Source: Hyphomonadaceae bacterium (GTDB lineage: Bacteria > Pseudomonadota > Alphaproteobacteria > Caulobacterales > Hyphomonadaceae). From it: a stretch of 64,000 nucleotides of DNA. The stretch spans positions 124,001 to 188,000 of the forward strand of contig JADKDU010000007.1 of NCBI GenBank assembly GCA_016714495.1, read 5' to 3'. Below, one piece after another: positions 53,990 to 62,508 of the stretch (positions are counted from its first letter, which is position 1; each line of letters opens with the position of its first letter). A program made the translations under genes and the position numbers. The notes under the pieces are model-generated. The model was not told where the DNA came from. It worked only from the letters and a program-made list of their open reading frames with translations, and did not search any database.

Positions 53990-54796
53990 ATGGATTTCGA
54001 CATTGCGCCGCTTCTGTCCGACCCGGCGGCATGGGCGGCGCTGATTTCGCTGATCGTCATGGAAGTCGTGCTCGGCATCGACAACCTGATCTTTATCTCG
54101 ATCCTGACGAACAAACTGCCTGAAGAGAACCGCGCCAGAGCGCGCAATATCGGCATCTCTCTCGCACTTATAATGCGCCTTGCCCTGCTTGGTTCGATCG
54201 CCTGGCTGGTCGGCCTCGACCAGACTGTGTGGAGCCTCGGCATTCAAGGCGAGATCGATCCACTGACTGGCCACCCTACCTTTGAGACCGACCTTTCCTG
54301 GCGCGACATGATCCTGATCGCCGGCGGGCTGTTCCTGGTGTGGAAAGCCACGACCGAAATCCATCACACGATGGACCCCGGGATCGACCACAAGGAAGGC
54401 GCGCCCATCGCGGGCAAGGCCGTGATGAATTTCGGGTCCGCCATCGTGCAGATCCTGATGCTCGACCTCGTCTTCTCGGTTGACTCGATCCTGACAGCCG
54501 TGGGGATGACGGACCATCTGCCGATCATGTTCGCGGCTGTCATCGTCGCCGTGACCGTCATGATGCTGGCGTCCGGCCCGCTGGCGCGCTTCATCAATGC
54601 GAATCCCACCGTCGTCATGCTGGCGCTCGGCTTCCTGCTGATGATCGGGATGGTGCTGATTGCTGATGGTTGCGGGATTCACGTGCCGAAAGGCTATGTG
54701 TACGCGGCGATGGCGTTCTCGGCTTTCGTCGAGATGCTCAATCTTGTCTCACGCAAGCGGAAGACGAAGGCTAGCGCGTCGCCTTCGGTTCACTAG
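53990..54796 (+). CDS. TerC-family integral membrane protein
   Basis: Inner-membrane protein of 268 residues with seven to eight hydrophobic segments. The TerC motifs are EVVLGIDNLIFISILTNKLP and, in the second repeat, IVQILMLDLVFSVDSILTAV, with the paired acidic residues proposed to bind metals such as Mn. YgdQ/YoaE-like members share this form. The start is ATG 53990. I looked for a yybP-ykoY manganese riboswitch in the 96 bases upstream and saw none. It appears to be a single gene, with a 193-base gap after it. Confidence 0.9.
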   Translation: MDFDIAPLLSDPAAWAALISLIVMEVVLGIDNLIFISILTNKLPEENRARARNIGISLALIMRLALLGSIAWLVGLDQTVWSLGIQGEIDPLTGHPTFETDLSWRDMILIAGGLFLVWKATTEIHHTMDPGIDHKEGAPIAGKAVMNFGSAIVQILMLDLVFSVDSILTAVGMTDHLPIMFAAVIVAVTVMMLASGPLARFINANPTVVMLALGFLLMIGMVLIADGCGIHVPKGYVYAAMAFSAFVEMLNLVSRKRKTKASASPSVH

Positions 54797-54989
54797 CGGC
54801 AGTTGCGAATTATTCTCGGCCAGCAATATGAAAGCGCTGTAGTTCTTGGCGCATATCGCTTTTGCGCCACGGCCGTGATCAGTTGCGACAGGATACTTCC
54901 AAACACGTGAGCGAATGCTCACATAGCGTGCGTGTGCGACGGCGAAATGCTGCGCACTTCCCGATCATAGCTGACGGCGGAGGATTGCC

Positions 54990-55442
54990 ATGAAGCTGAC
55001 CATCAACGGCAAGGAACAGGAATACGCGGGCGAGGAAGACCGCCCCCTGCTCTGGTATCTGCGTGAGGATCTGAAGCTCACCGGGACGAAATTCGGGTGC
55101 GGCGTTGCTGCCTGCGGCGCGTGCACGGTGCTGGTCGACGGACAGCCGACGCGGGCCTGCGTCACACCGGCCGCCTCTCTCGAAGGCAAGAAGATCACCA
55201 CGATCGAAGGGCTCGATACGCCGGCTGGACAGGCCGTGCAGAAAGCCTGGGCCGAACTGGACGTCGTCCAGTGCGGCTGGTGCCAGTCTGGCCAGATGCT
55301 GGCGGCGACAGCGCTTCTCACGACCACGCCCAAGCCAAGCGAACAGCAGATCACCGATGGCATGACATCGAACATCTGCCGTTGCGCCACCTATCACCGC
55401 ATCCGTGGCGCCGTCGCGCGCGCTTCCGAGATCATGGGGTAA
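54990..55442 (+). CDS. (2Fe-2S) small subunit, isoquinoline 1-oxidoreductase type
   Basis: Small iron-sulfur subunit of a molybdenum hydroxylase, 150 residues. The plant-type 2Fe-2S cluster uses Cys37, Cys42, Cys45 and Cys57, and the second, helical cluster uses Cys95, Cys98, Cys130 and Cys132 (QCGWCQSGQ, NICRCATYHRI). It passes electrons from the molybdopterin subunit encoded 5 bases downstream. There is no separate FAD subunit gene, as in the IorAB class, so electrons probably leave through a cytochrome encoded elsewhere. The start is ATG 54990. Confidence 0.93.
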   Translation: MKLTINGKEQEYAGEEDRPLLWYLREDLKLTGTKFGCGVAACGACTVLVDGQPTRACVTPAASLEGKKITTIEGLDTPAGQAVQKAWAELDVVQCGWCQSGQMLAATALLTTTPKPSEQQITDGMTSNICRCATYHRIRGAVARASEIMG

Positions 55443-55447
55443 TCGTC

Positions 55448-57610
55448 ATGGCTGACACAGCAACCTTCTCCCCGTCCCGCCGGTTTGTTCTCGGCGTTGT
55501 GGGCTTCGGCGCCGCCGGTTTCGCCGTCGGCTGCGATCTTCGCGCGGCGGACGCCGCCTCCGGCCCCGTCACGCAAACGGCGCTCGGCGATTATGTGCGG
55601 ATCGGATCTGACAACACCGTCACTGTCTATCTGCGCCATATCGAATTTGGTCAGGGCGTTTCGACAGGCCTCACCACCATCGTCGCCGAGGAAATCGACG
55701 CCGACTGGAAACAGATGCGCTTCGAGCATTCACCTGCCGACAACGCCAAATACGGCAACCCGGCCTTTGGCGGGATGATGGGAACGGGCGGGTCCACGGC
55801 GATCTTCTCGTCCTATCAACAGCTCCGCGCCGCCGGCGCAACCGCGCGCGAAATGCTGCGGCAGGCTGCGGCGACGAAGTGGAAGGTCGACCCTTCAACG
55901 GTTGTCCTCGCGAAGGGCGAAGTCCAGTCCGGCGCCAACAAGGCGACGTTCGGAGAACTCGCCGCCGAAGCCAGCAAAATCGCCGCGCCTGATCAAGCGA
56001 GCCTGAAATACAAGGACCCGTCCACCTATCAGTTCATTGGCAAGGAACGCGATGTGGCCGCCGATTTTGGCCGTCTCGACACGCCGGACAAGGTCCACGC
56101 CAAGGCGCATTATGCGCTCGACTACAATCCCGAGGGCGCGCTTACCGCGCTGCTGACGCGCAGCCCGAAATTTGGCGGCAAAGTCGCCAGCTTCGACGCA
56201 ACCGCAGCCAAAGCAGTGCCGGGCGTGACCGACATTGTTCAGATCTCGAACGGCGTCGCCGTGCTGGCGACCAATTTCTGGGCCGCCAAGAAGGGCCGCG
56301 AGGCCCTCAAGGTGACCTGGGACGACAGCGCCGCGGAGACACGTTCAACCGAAGCGCTGGTTGCCGATTACAAGAAACTGCTGGCCAAGCCCGGTCTAGA
56401 GGCGCGGAAAGAAGGCGCAGGCGCCGCCGGGCTGAAAGGCGCCGGCCAGGTCATCACAGCCGACTTCGAATTCCCGTATCTGGTCCACGCGCCGATGGAG
56501 CCGCTCAACTGCACCATTGAATACAAGCCGGGCGAATCCTGCATGATCCATTCAGGTTCGCAGATGCCGACGGGCGATCAGGCGGCGGCTTGCGCCGTGC
56601 TGGGCCTCAAGCCGGAGCAAGTGGTGATTACTACGATGCTGGCGGGCGGATCTTTCGGCCGCCGCGCAACCCCGGATGCGGACCTCGTCTCGGAAGCCGC
56701 CCAGATCGCCAAGGCGATCGAAGGCAAGGCGCCGGTGAAACTGATGTGGACGCGTGAGGACGATATTCGCTCGGGCAAGTATCGCCCGATGAACGTCCAC
56801 CGCATGACCGCCCGCATCAACAATGGCGCGATCGAAGCATGGGGCGACCGCACGGCGATCCAGTCGATCATGGAGGGCACGCCCTTCCTGCCGCCGGGAA
56901 CGCCGGACTTTTCCTCGATCGAAGGATCGAACGACATCGCCTATTCGATCCCGAACATCAGCGTCGATGTGCACCTGGTGAAACACCCGGTGTCCGTTCT
57001 CTGGTGGCGTTCGGTGGGCCACACGCACACGGCCTATGCGAAGGAGCATTTCTTCGACGTGGCGGCGCGCAAGGCGGGCAAGGATCCGGTCGAACTGCGG
57101 CGCGCGCTTCTGGTGAACGAGCCGCGGCAGCTCGGCGTGCTCAATCTCGCTGTCGAGAAGGCAGGTCCCCTCCCCGCCGGCAAGACACGCGGCGTCGCCG
57201 TGCATCACAGCTTCTCGTCCTATGTGGCGGAAGTCGCCGATGTGACTGTCAACGCCGATGGCACGTTCCATGTTGATCGCGTCGTGTGCGCGGTGGATTG
57301 CGGTATTGTGATCAATCCGGACATCGTGCGTGCGCAGATGGAAGGGGGGATTGGCTATGGCCTCTCCGCCATTCTTGGCGAAGCGCTGACAATCAAGGAT
57401 GGCGCGCCGGTGCAGTCGAACTTCTTCGACTACAATGTGCTGCGCATGGCGCAGATGCCTAAGGTGGAAGTCTTTATTGTGCCCTCGACGGAAGCGCCCT
57501 CGGGCGTTGGCGAGCCTGGCGTGCCGCCGATCGGACCTGCTGTTGCAAACGCGCTGCTGGCTTCGACCGGCAAGACGTATGCGAAACTGCCGCTTGGAAC
57601 GAAGGCCTAG
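55448..57610 (+). CDS. Molybdopterin-binding aldehyde/isoquinoline oxidoreductase, large subunit
   Basis: Large molybdopterin subunit (720 residues) of the xanthine-dehydrogenase family, IorB type. Residues 8-30 look like a Tat signal (SPSRRFVLGVVGFGAAGFAV), so the heterodimer would be moved folded to the periplasm. Family blocks are HIEFGQGVSTGLTTIVAEEI, GGMMGTGGSTAIFSSYQQLR, the HAPMEPLNCTIEY segment, MLAGGSFGRRATPDADLVSE, WWRSVGHTHTAYAKEHFFD and, near the end, GVGEPGVPPIGPAVANAL with the catalytic Glu. The start is ATG 55448, just after the small subunit. The substrate is unknown; no xdhC-type maturation gene is beside it. Confidence 0.92.
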   Translation: MADTATFSPSRRFVLGVVGFGAAGFAVGCDLRAADAASGPVTQTALGDYVRIGSDNTVTVYLRHIEFGQGVSTGLTTIVAEEIDADWKQMRFEHSPADNAKYGNPAFGGMMGTGGSTAIFSSYQQLRAAGATAREMLRQAAATKWKVDPSTVVLAKGEVQSGANKATFGELAAEASKIAAPDQASLKYKDPSTYQFIGKERDVAADFGRLDTPDKVHAKAHYALDYNPEGALTALLTRSPKFGGKVASFDATAAKAVPGVTDIVQISNGVAVLATNFWAAKKGREALKVTWDDSAAETRSTEALVADYKKLLAKPGLEARKEGAGAAGLKGAGQVITADFEFPYLVHAPMEPLNCTIEYKPGESCMIHSGSQMPTGDQAAACAVLGLKPEQVVITTMLAGGSFGRRATPDADLVSEAAQIAKAIEGKAPVKLMWTREDDIRSGKYRPMNVHRMTARINNGAIEAWGDRTAIQSIMEGTPFLPPGTPDFSSIEGSNDIAYSIPNISVDVHLVKHPVSVLWWRSVGHTHTAYAKEHFFDVAARKAGKDPVELRRALLVNEPRQLGVLNLAVEKAGPLPAGKTRGVAVHHSFSSYVAEVADVTVNADGTFHVDRVVCAVDCGIVINPDIVRAQMEGGIGYGLSAILGEALTIKDGAPVQSNFFDYNVLRMAQMPKVEVFIVPSTEAPSGVGEPGVPPIGPAVANALLASTGKTYAKLPLGTKA

Positions 57611-57613
57611 CGC

Positions 57614-57802
57614 CTAGATCAGGGCGCGGATTTCGGCCGGGCTTGGAAGCCCGGCCGACTCTGGCGGCTGGGCCCAATGCATTTCGAGCTCGGCGAGCTT
57701 GAGCAACAGTATCAGGCTTGCCGTTTCTCCCGACGGCGCCTGGCGCGCACGCAATGCAAGGCGCGTTACGTTCAAAGCTGAACGCAAATACTCACTTTCC
57801 AC
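57614..57802 (-). CDS. Small hypothetical protein, 62 residues
   Basis: Unrecognised. The likely start is GTG 57802, since GGGGAG stands 9 bases before it; the frame upstream is open but unlike coding sequence. The peptide is mostly helical by composition: SEYLRSALNVTRLALRARQA, then a short turn, then ASLILLLKLAELEMHWAQPP and a Pro-rich end. No membrane helix or metal motif is seen. It converges with the large oxidoreductase subunit, leaving 3 bases between stops. Confidence 0.5.
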   Translation of the reverse strand: MESEYLRSALNVTRLALRARQAPSGETASLILLLKLAELEMHWAQPPESAGLPSPAEIRALI

Positions 57803-57910
57803 GACCCCGCTCCCCCTCAAATTGCGGCAAGTCCTGTGCTCGCAGCATCCATGACAGGGGTTAACAAAACGCATGCAATTCTTCAGCCTTTAGGCAGAGC
57901 CGCACGCGCG

Positions 57911-57946
57911 AAAAGAATGCGGAGGCCGCCCAGGGGCGGCCTCCGC
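57911..57946 (-). terminator. Terminator of the FMN reductase gene
   Basis: GCGGAGGCCGCC pairs perfectly with GGCGGCCTCCGC around a 4-base loop, followed on the minus strand by ATTCTTTTCG. It lies about 20 bases after the reductase stop. Confidence 0.82.
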
Positions 57947-57965
57947 AAGTCTGACCTCCGCCTCC

Positions 57966-58541
57966 TCAGGCGGCCTGTGAAACGTTTTTCACCGGAGCTG
58001 TCTGCTCGATCCAGCTCGCGAAAGTCTGGGCGAACTGCGCGAGGAATTTGCGCGTGTCTTCCTTCTTCACCTTGCCCTCGTCGTCGAACCAGTCGCCGAC
58101 GCCGGAGAGATACATTTCCGGCTGCTGCATGGTCGGCATATTCAGGAAGGTCAGCGTCTGGCGCAGATGATGGTGAGCGCCAAAGCCGCCGATATTGCCC
58201 GGCGAGTTGGACACGACCGCCGCAGGTTTGCCGCTGAAGGCGCTGTGACCATACGGACGGGAGGCGATGTCGATCGCGTTCTTGAGCACGCCCGGGACGG
58301 AGCGGTTGTATTCGGGTGTCACGAACAGGACGGCGTCGGCCGATTTGATCTTGGCGCGCAGCTCCAGCCACTCGGCCGGCTCATGGCCATCGAGATCCTG
58401 ATTGTAGAAGCCGAGCGTCGAGATATCGATTTCCTCGAACGTGTAGCCAGCAGGGGCGAGCTGCTCGATATTGCGGGCGATCTTGCGGCTGAAACTGTCC
58501 TTACGGAGCGAGCCTACCAGAACGGCGATCTTGCGGGTCAT
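57966..58541 (-). CDS. NADPH-dependent FMN reductase (azo-/quinone-reductase type)
   Basis: Cytosolic flavodoxin-fold reductase of 191 residues. The FMN phosphate loop is VLVGSLRKDSFSRKIA and the family hallmark is FVTPEYNRSVPGVLKNAIDI. GKPAAVVSNSPGNIGG is the third flavin-contact block. Such enzymes reduce quinones, azo dyes or chromate with NADPH. The start is ATG 58541 (MTRKIAVLVGSLRK). It is divergent from a MarR gene across two GTTGC-N4-GCAAC palindromes. That layout is typical of MarR-controlled defence against electrophiles or quinones. Confidence 0.92.
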   Translation of the reverse strand: MTRKIAVLVGSLRKDSFSRKIARNIEQLAPAGYTFEEIDISTLGFYNQDLDGHEPAEWLELRAKIKSADAVLFVTPEYNRSVPGVLKNAIDIASRPYGHSAFSGKPAAVVSNSPGNIGGFGAHHHLRQTLTFLNMPTMQQPEMYLSGVGDWFDDEGKVKKEDTRKFLAQFAQTFASWIEQTAPVKNVSQAA

Positions 58542-58615
58542 GATCTGATGTCCATTTAACGGCTGAGGAGCTAAAGTCAGGTGTTGTCCTTGGCGAACGT
58601 GCGGTTCGTCATTTT

Positions 58616-58629
58616 GTTGCATGTGCAAC
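58616..58629. promoter_or_regulatory. MarR operator candidate 1
   Basis: GTTGCATGTGCAAC is a perfect palindrome (6-bp arms around TG) in the gap between the FMN reductase and marR. Confidence 0.65.
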
Positions 58630-58643
58630 ATGTAGGAGGTTTG

Positions 58644-58657
58644 GTTGCGTTTGCAAC
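58644..58657. promoter_or_regulatory. MarR operator candidate 2, over the marR start
   Basis: GTTGCGTTTGCAAC has perfect 5-bp arms around four bases and covers the TTG start codon of marR. Its centre is 28 bases from that of the first palindrome. Binding here would block initiation of marR directly. Confidence 0.65.
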
Positions 58658-59136
58658 AATCCCAGCTGAAGGCGCCGACGAGGCTTCCTTCAGATTCGCT
58701 TCAAAGGGCGTGGGTCGCCCTCGGCAGGGTGTCGCAAGGCGTTCAATGCCATGTGGAAAACGCCTTGAAAGAGGCGGGATTTCCCGAGCTTTCCTGGTAC
58801 ACCGTGCTCTGGGAGCTCGAGCGGGCAGGCAAGCCCGTCCGGCCCAAGGATCTCGCCATTCCGCTGTTCATCCTGCCCTATCAGCTGTCGCGGCTGGTCG
58901 ACCGGATGGAGGCGGAAGGGCTGGTAAAGCGGATCCAGTGCAAGGAAGACAAGCGCGGCCACATGCTGGAGCCGACGGCCAAGGGTTTCGCGTTGCGCAA
59001 GGCGATGTGGGCGGTCTACGCCCCGGCGATGGACGACGCCATGAGCCGGATCGACGACAAGGAAGCGCTTAAGCTGGCCGAACTACTGAACAAGCTGGGC
59101 GGCATCGAACATGCCGACTGCGGCGACAAGGGCTGA
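58645..59136 (+). CDS. MarR-family transcriptional regulator
   Basis: Winged-helix regulator of 163 residues. The DNA-binding part is LSWYTVLWELERAGKPVRPK, then DLAIPLFILPYQLSRLVDRM and the wing EAEGLVKRIQCKEDKRGHML. Dimer helices lie at both ends. The start is TTG 58645: the sequence AGGAGGT stands right before it at good distance and no ATG or GTG is near, while the next in-frame Met would cut into the fold. It probably represses itself and the divergent FMN reductase through the two palindromes at 58616 and 58644. A Cys near residue 35 (GVQCHVENAL) and one at 98 could sense oxidants. Confidence 0.92.
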   Translation: MRLQQSQLKAPTRLPSDSLQRAWVALGRVSQGVQCHVENALKEAGFPELSWYTVLWELERAGKPVRPKDLAIPLFILPYQLSRLVDRMEAEGLVKRIQCKEDKRGHMLEPTAKGFALRKAMWAVYAPAMDDAMSRIDDKEALKLAELLNKLGGIEHADCGDKG

Positions 59137-59184
59137 TCTGCGCCTGCTTGCCTGTCAAACGTGACAATTCCGGACTGACGGCCT

Positions 59185-60498
59185 ATGTCCCCCGCCATGG
59201 CCGACGGCGCGCCCTCCTCCGCCAAATCATCAGTCGACATCCTCACCCTGGGATGCCGCCTGAATTCCTATGAATCAGAAGTAATGCGCGGCCACGCCGA
59301 GGCGGCGGGCCTGCAGGACGCAGTGATCGTCAACACCTGCGCTGTGACTGCGGAAGCTGTGCGTCAGGCGCGGCAGACCATCCGGCGCGCACGCCGCGAG
59401 CGGCCGACAGCCTCGATCATTGTCACCGGCTGCGCGGCGCAGATCGATCCGACGAGCTTTGCCGAGATGCCGGAAGTCACGCGCGTGATCGGCAATGGCG
59501 AGAAGATGAAAGCGGAGACATTCGCCGGGCTGGATTTCCTCGCCGACACGGCGCGGGTGCGGGTCAATGACATCATGGCGGTGCGTGAAGTTGCAGCCCA
59601 TCTGGTGGATGGTCTGGACGGCCGTGCGCGAGCCTTCGTGCAGGTGCAGACCGGCTGCGATCACCGCTGCACCTTCTGCATCATCCCTTATGGCCGCGGG
59701 AATTCACGATCGGTGCCGGCCGGCGAAGTGGTCGACCAGGTAAAGCGCCTCATCGCCACCGGCCATTACGAGATCGTCCTCACGGGTGTTGATCTCACCT
59801 CGTGGGGCGCTGATCTGCCGAATGCGCCGAAACTTGGAAATCTTGTCGCGCGCATTCTGAAACTCGCGCCCGACCTGAAGCAGCTGCGGCTTTCTTCCAT
59901 CGACGCAATCGAGATCGATGAGCCCTTGTTCGAAGCGCTGGCGCATGAGCCGCGCATTGCGCCGCATCTGCACCTGTCCTTCCAGTCCGGCGACGACATG
60001 ATCCTGAAGCGCATGAAGCGCCGCCATTCGCGGCAAGATGCGATCGACCTGTGCATGCGCCTGCGTGCGGCGCGGCCGGGGATGGCGTTCGGCGCCGACC
60101 TGATCGCAGGCTTCCCGACCGAGACGGACGAAATGTTCGCCAACACGCTGGCGTCGGTCGACGCCTGCGGGATCGATTATCTGCATGTCTTTCCCTATTC
60201 GCCCCGCCCCGGCACGCCGGCCGCGAAGATGCCGCAAGTTGCGCGGGATGTTGTGAAAGCGCGCGCGGCAAGGCTCCGCCTCAAGGGCGCCGAACGGCTG
60301 GCGCAGCGGCTCGACCTGCATGTCGGCAAGACGGCGATGGCGCTGGTCGAAGCGGGCAATCGCGCGCGCCTGCCGGACTTCTCGCCTGTGCGCATTGAAG
60401 GCGCAGCCCCCGAGGCCGGGCGGCCCGCCCTGTTCCACCTCGTCTCGCGCACGGCCAGTGAGCTTGTCGGCCATTCTATTGACGGCTTGGCCCTATGA
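59185..60498 (+). CDS. mtaB: tRNA t6A37 methylthiotransferase MtaB
   Basis: Radical-SAM methylthiotransferase that turns t6A37 into ms2t6A37 in tRNAs. It has 437 residues. The N-terminal domain uses Cys24 (TLGCRLNSYES), Cys52 (VNTCAVTAEAVRQAR) and Cys83 (VTGCAAQIDP). The radical SAM cluster uses Cys158, Cys162 and Cys165 (QTGCDHRCTFCIIPYGRG). The N-S-Y-E after the first Cys and A-V-T-A after the second are the MtaB rather than MiaB pattern. ATG 59185 and ATG 59197 are both possible starts. ftsY overlaps its end by ATGA. Confidence 0.95.
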   Translation: MSPAMADGAPSSAKSSVDILTLGCRLNSYESEVMRGHAEAAGLQDAVIVNTCAVTAEAVRQARQTIRRARRERPTASIIVTGCAAQIDPTSFAEMPEVTRVIGNGEKMKAETFAGLDFLADTARVRVNDIMAVREVAAHLVDGLDGRARAFVQVQTGCDHRCTFCIIPYGRGNSRSVPAGEVVDQVKRLIATGHYEIVLTGVDLTSWGADLPNAPKLGNLVARILKLAPDLKQLRLSSIDAIEIDEPLFEALAHEPRIAPHLHLSFQSGDDMILKRMKRRHSRQDAIDLCMRLRAARPGMAFGADLIAGFPTETDEMFANTLASVDACGIDYLHVFPYSPRPGTPAAKMPQVARDVVKARAARLRLKGAERLAQRLDLHVGKTAMALVEAGNRARLPDFSPVRIEGAAPEAGRPALFHLVSRTASELVGHSIDGLAL

Positions 60499-61647
60499 TC
60501 CTCTGGTGGGGCAAGAAGAAGCAGCCGGATCCCAAGACCGGCGAGACGCCGATTGAGCCCCTGAAGCCGGGCGAGACGCCTGCCTCGCCTATCGCCAGCC
60601 TTGACCAGCAGTTGTTTGGCGCTGCGCCGATCGCGCAACCTGTCGCCGATGACAAGGACGATCCGATCGGCCTGAAGAAGGCCGCCGCGCGCATCGCGGC
60701 CGAGCGCGCCGCAGAAGCCGCCGCCCGCGAAGAATCCGTGCTGCACAAACTGAGCGAAGGCTTGCGTCGGTCGTCGTCGAAACTGGCCGAGGGTCTTGCC
60801 GGCCTGTCGAAGCGCAAGATCGATCGCGACTCGCTCGAGGAACTCGAAGAATTGCTGATCACGTCCGACATGGGCGCGAAGGTTGCGGCGCGCATCGCGA
60901 AGGCGTTTTCGAAAGACCGCTTCGACCGCGAGATATCGGGCGAGGAGATCAAGGCTGCGCTTGCCTCCGAAATCTCAGCGATTCTCAAGCCGCGTGAGCA
61001 GGTTGTCGATTTCAGCGAAGGGCCCAAGCCGCGTATTGTTCTGTTCGTCGGCGTCAATGGCTCCGGGCAAGACGACGACCATCGGCAAGATCGCTTCGAA
61101 ACTGTCCGCCCAAGGCGCCGACATTGTGCTGGCCGCGGGCGACACGTTTCGCGCCGCGGCAGTCGAACAGCTCAAGGTCTGGGCCGAGCGTGCTAATGCG
61201 CGCTTCATTTCCAAACCCCAAGGCGCCGACGCTGCGGGCCTCGCCTACGAAGCCGTCGAACTGGCGAAGAACGAGAATCGCGATCTGGTGCTGATCGATA
61301 CGGCCGGCCGCCTGCAGAACAAGACGCAGCTGATGGACGAGTTGAGCAAGGTCGTGCGTGCGATCCGCAAGATTGATCCGAGCGCGCCGCACGATGTGAT
61401 CCTGGTTCTCGATGCAACCGTCGGGCAGAATGCGCTGGGCCAGGTAGAGGCTTTCCGCAACACGGCCGGCGTCACCGGCCTCGTCATGACGAAGCTCGAC
61501 GGCACGGCCAAGGGCGGCGTGCTTGTCGCCATCGCCGAGCAGCATGCCTTGCCGATTCACTTCGTCGGCGTCGGCGAGAAGGCCGAAGACCTTCATCCCT
61601 TCAGCGCCGATACATTCGCGCGCGCCCTCGTGGGCCTGGACGACTAG
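60495..61647 (+). pseudogene. ftsY: Signal recognition particle receptor FtsY, with a +1 frameshift in the P-loop
   Basis: FtsY docks ribosome-SRP complexes at the membrane and is normally essential. The first 190 codons (from ATG 60495) give an acidic/basic linker, the helical N domain (LEELEELLITSDMGAKVAAR) and VLFVGVNGSG. The frame then breaks: the next codons should give KTTTIGKIASKL, which lies one base over. Removing one G of GGG at 61065-61067 restores GVNGSGKTTTIGKIASKLSA and a continuous 383-residue protein. The second part has GDTFRAAAVEQLKVWAE, VLIDTAGRLQNKTQLMDEL, TKLDGTAKGG and the HFVGVGEKAEDLHPF end. As read, it would not function. Overlap with mtaB by ATGA is as usual in this group. 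Confidence 0.9.
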
Positions 61648-62508
61648 GTGGACCCCACCCTGTTCGCTTTCGCGCTCGGCCTTGGATCGGCGGCGACGCT
61701 GGCGGGGGCGAATACTTTCGTGAAGGCAGCCAAGGACATTCTCGGCGGGCGGGCCGTGATGTCCCTCACCTCAGCCATCCTGGCCGTGCCGGCGGCGTTC
61801 TTCACGCCGCTGCCAAACCTGCAGACGTGGATGATCCTCGCCCTTTCCTTGCCTGCGCACTGGCTTTACCAGACCGCGCTGGTGCGCGCGCTGTCGCGCG
61901 GGGATCTGTCGTTGGTATTCCCGGTCATGCGCGGGAGCGCGCCGCTGCTGACGGCAATCGCGGCTTCACTGGCCCTGGGAGAACATCTGTCGCCACTGGC
62001 AATCGCGGGGCTGACGATCGCCAGCCTTGCGACGATCGTTTTCGCACTGCCCGAGAAGAATTTCGGCGGCTCGCGGCGCGTGCGTAATTCCGCCCTTCTG
62101 TGGGCGCTGGCGACCGGCGCTTGTGTTGCGATCTACAATGTGATCGACGCGCAGGGCGTTCGCGCAGCGCCGACGCAATGGAGCTTCATCGTCTGGCTGT
62201 TCATGCTGGACTGGATCGGCATCAACGCCATCGCCTGGTTCACGCGTGGGCGACGTCAGTTCATGACGTCCGCCCGTGCGGCGCTATGGCCAGGCATCGG
62301 CGCGGGCGTGTGCACGCTAGTCTCGTTCTCGATGGCGCTTTATGGATTTTCGATTGCGCCGGTTGCCTACATCTCGGCCATGCGTGAGACGGCGGTGGTG
62401 TTTGCCGCGGTGATGGGCTGGTGGTTTCTGAAGGAAGGCTTTGGCGCGCGGCGAACGTTCGCGGCCATCGTGCTCGCGAGCGGACTGGGCCTGTTGCAGT
62501 TCGGCTAG
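61648..62508 (+). CDS. EamA/DMT-family transporter
   Basis: Inner-membrane transporter of 286 residues with ten hydrophobic segments in two five-helix EamA repeats. Typical segments are LYQTALVRALSRGDLSLVFP, then VMRGSAPLLTAIAASLALGE, and in the second half MALYGFSIAPVAYISAMRET and VVFAAVMGWWFLKEGFGARR. The substrate is unknown. The start is GTG 61648, directly after the ftsY stop, so it belongs to the mtaB-ftsY transcript. It overlaps the convergent hydrolase by the shared stop palindrome CTAG (62505-62508). Confidence 0.88.
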   Translation: MDPTLFAFALGLGSAATLAGANTFVKAAKDILGGRAVMSLTSAILAVPAAFFTPLPNLQTWMILALSLPAHWLYQTALVRALSRGDLSLVFPVMRGSAPLLTAIAASLALGEHLSPLAIAGLTIASLATIVFALPEKNFGGSRRVRNSALLWALATGACVAIYNVIDAQGVRAAPTQWSFIVWLFMLDWIGINAIAWFTRGRRQFMTSARAALWPGIGAGVCTLVSFSMALYGFSIAPVAYISAMRETAVVFAAVMGWWFLKEGFGARRTFAAIVLASGLGLLQFG

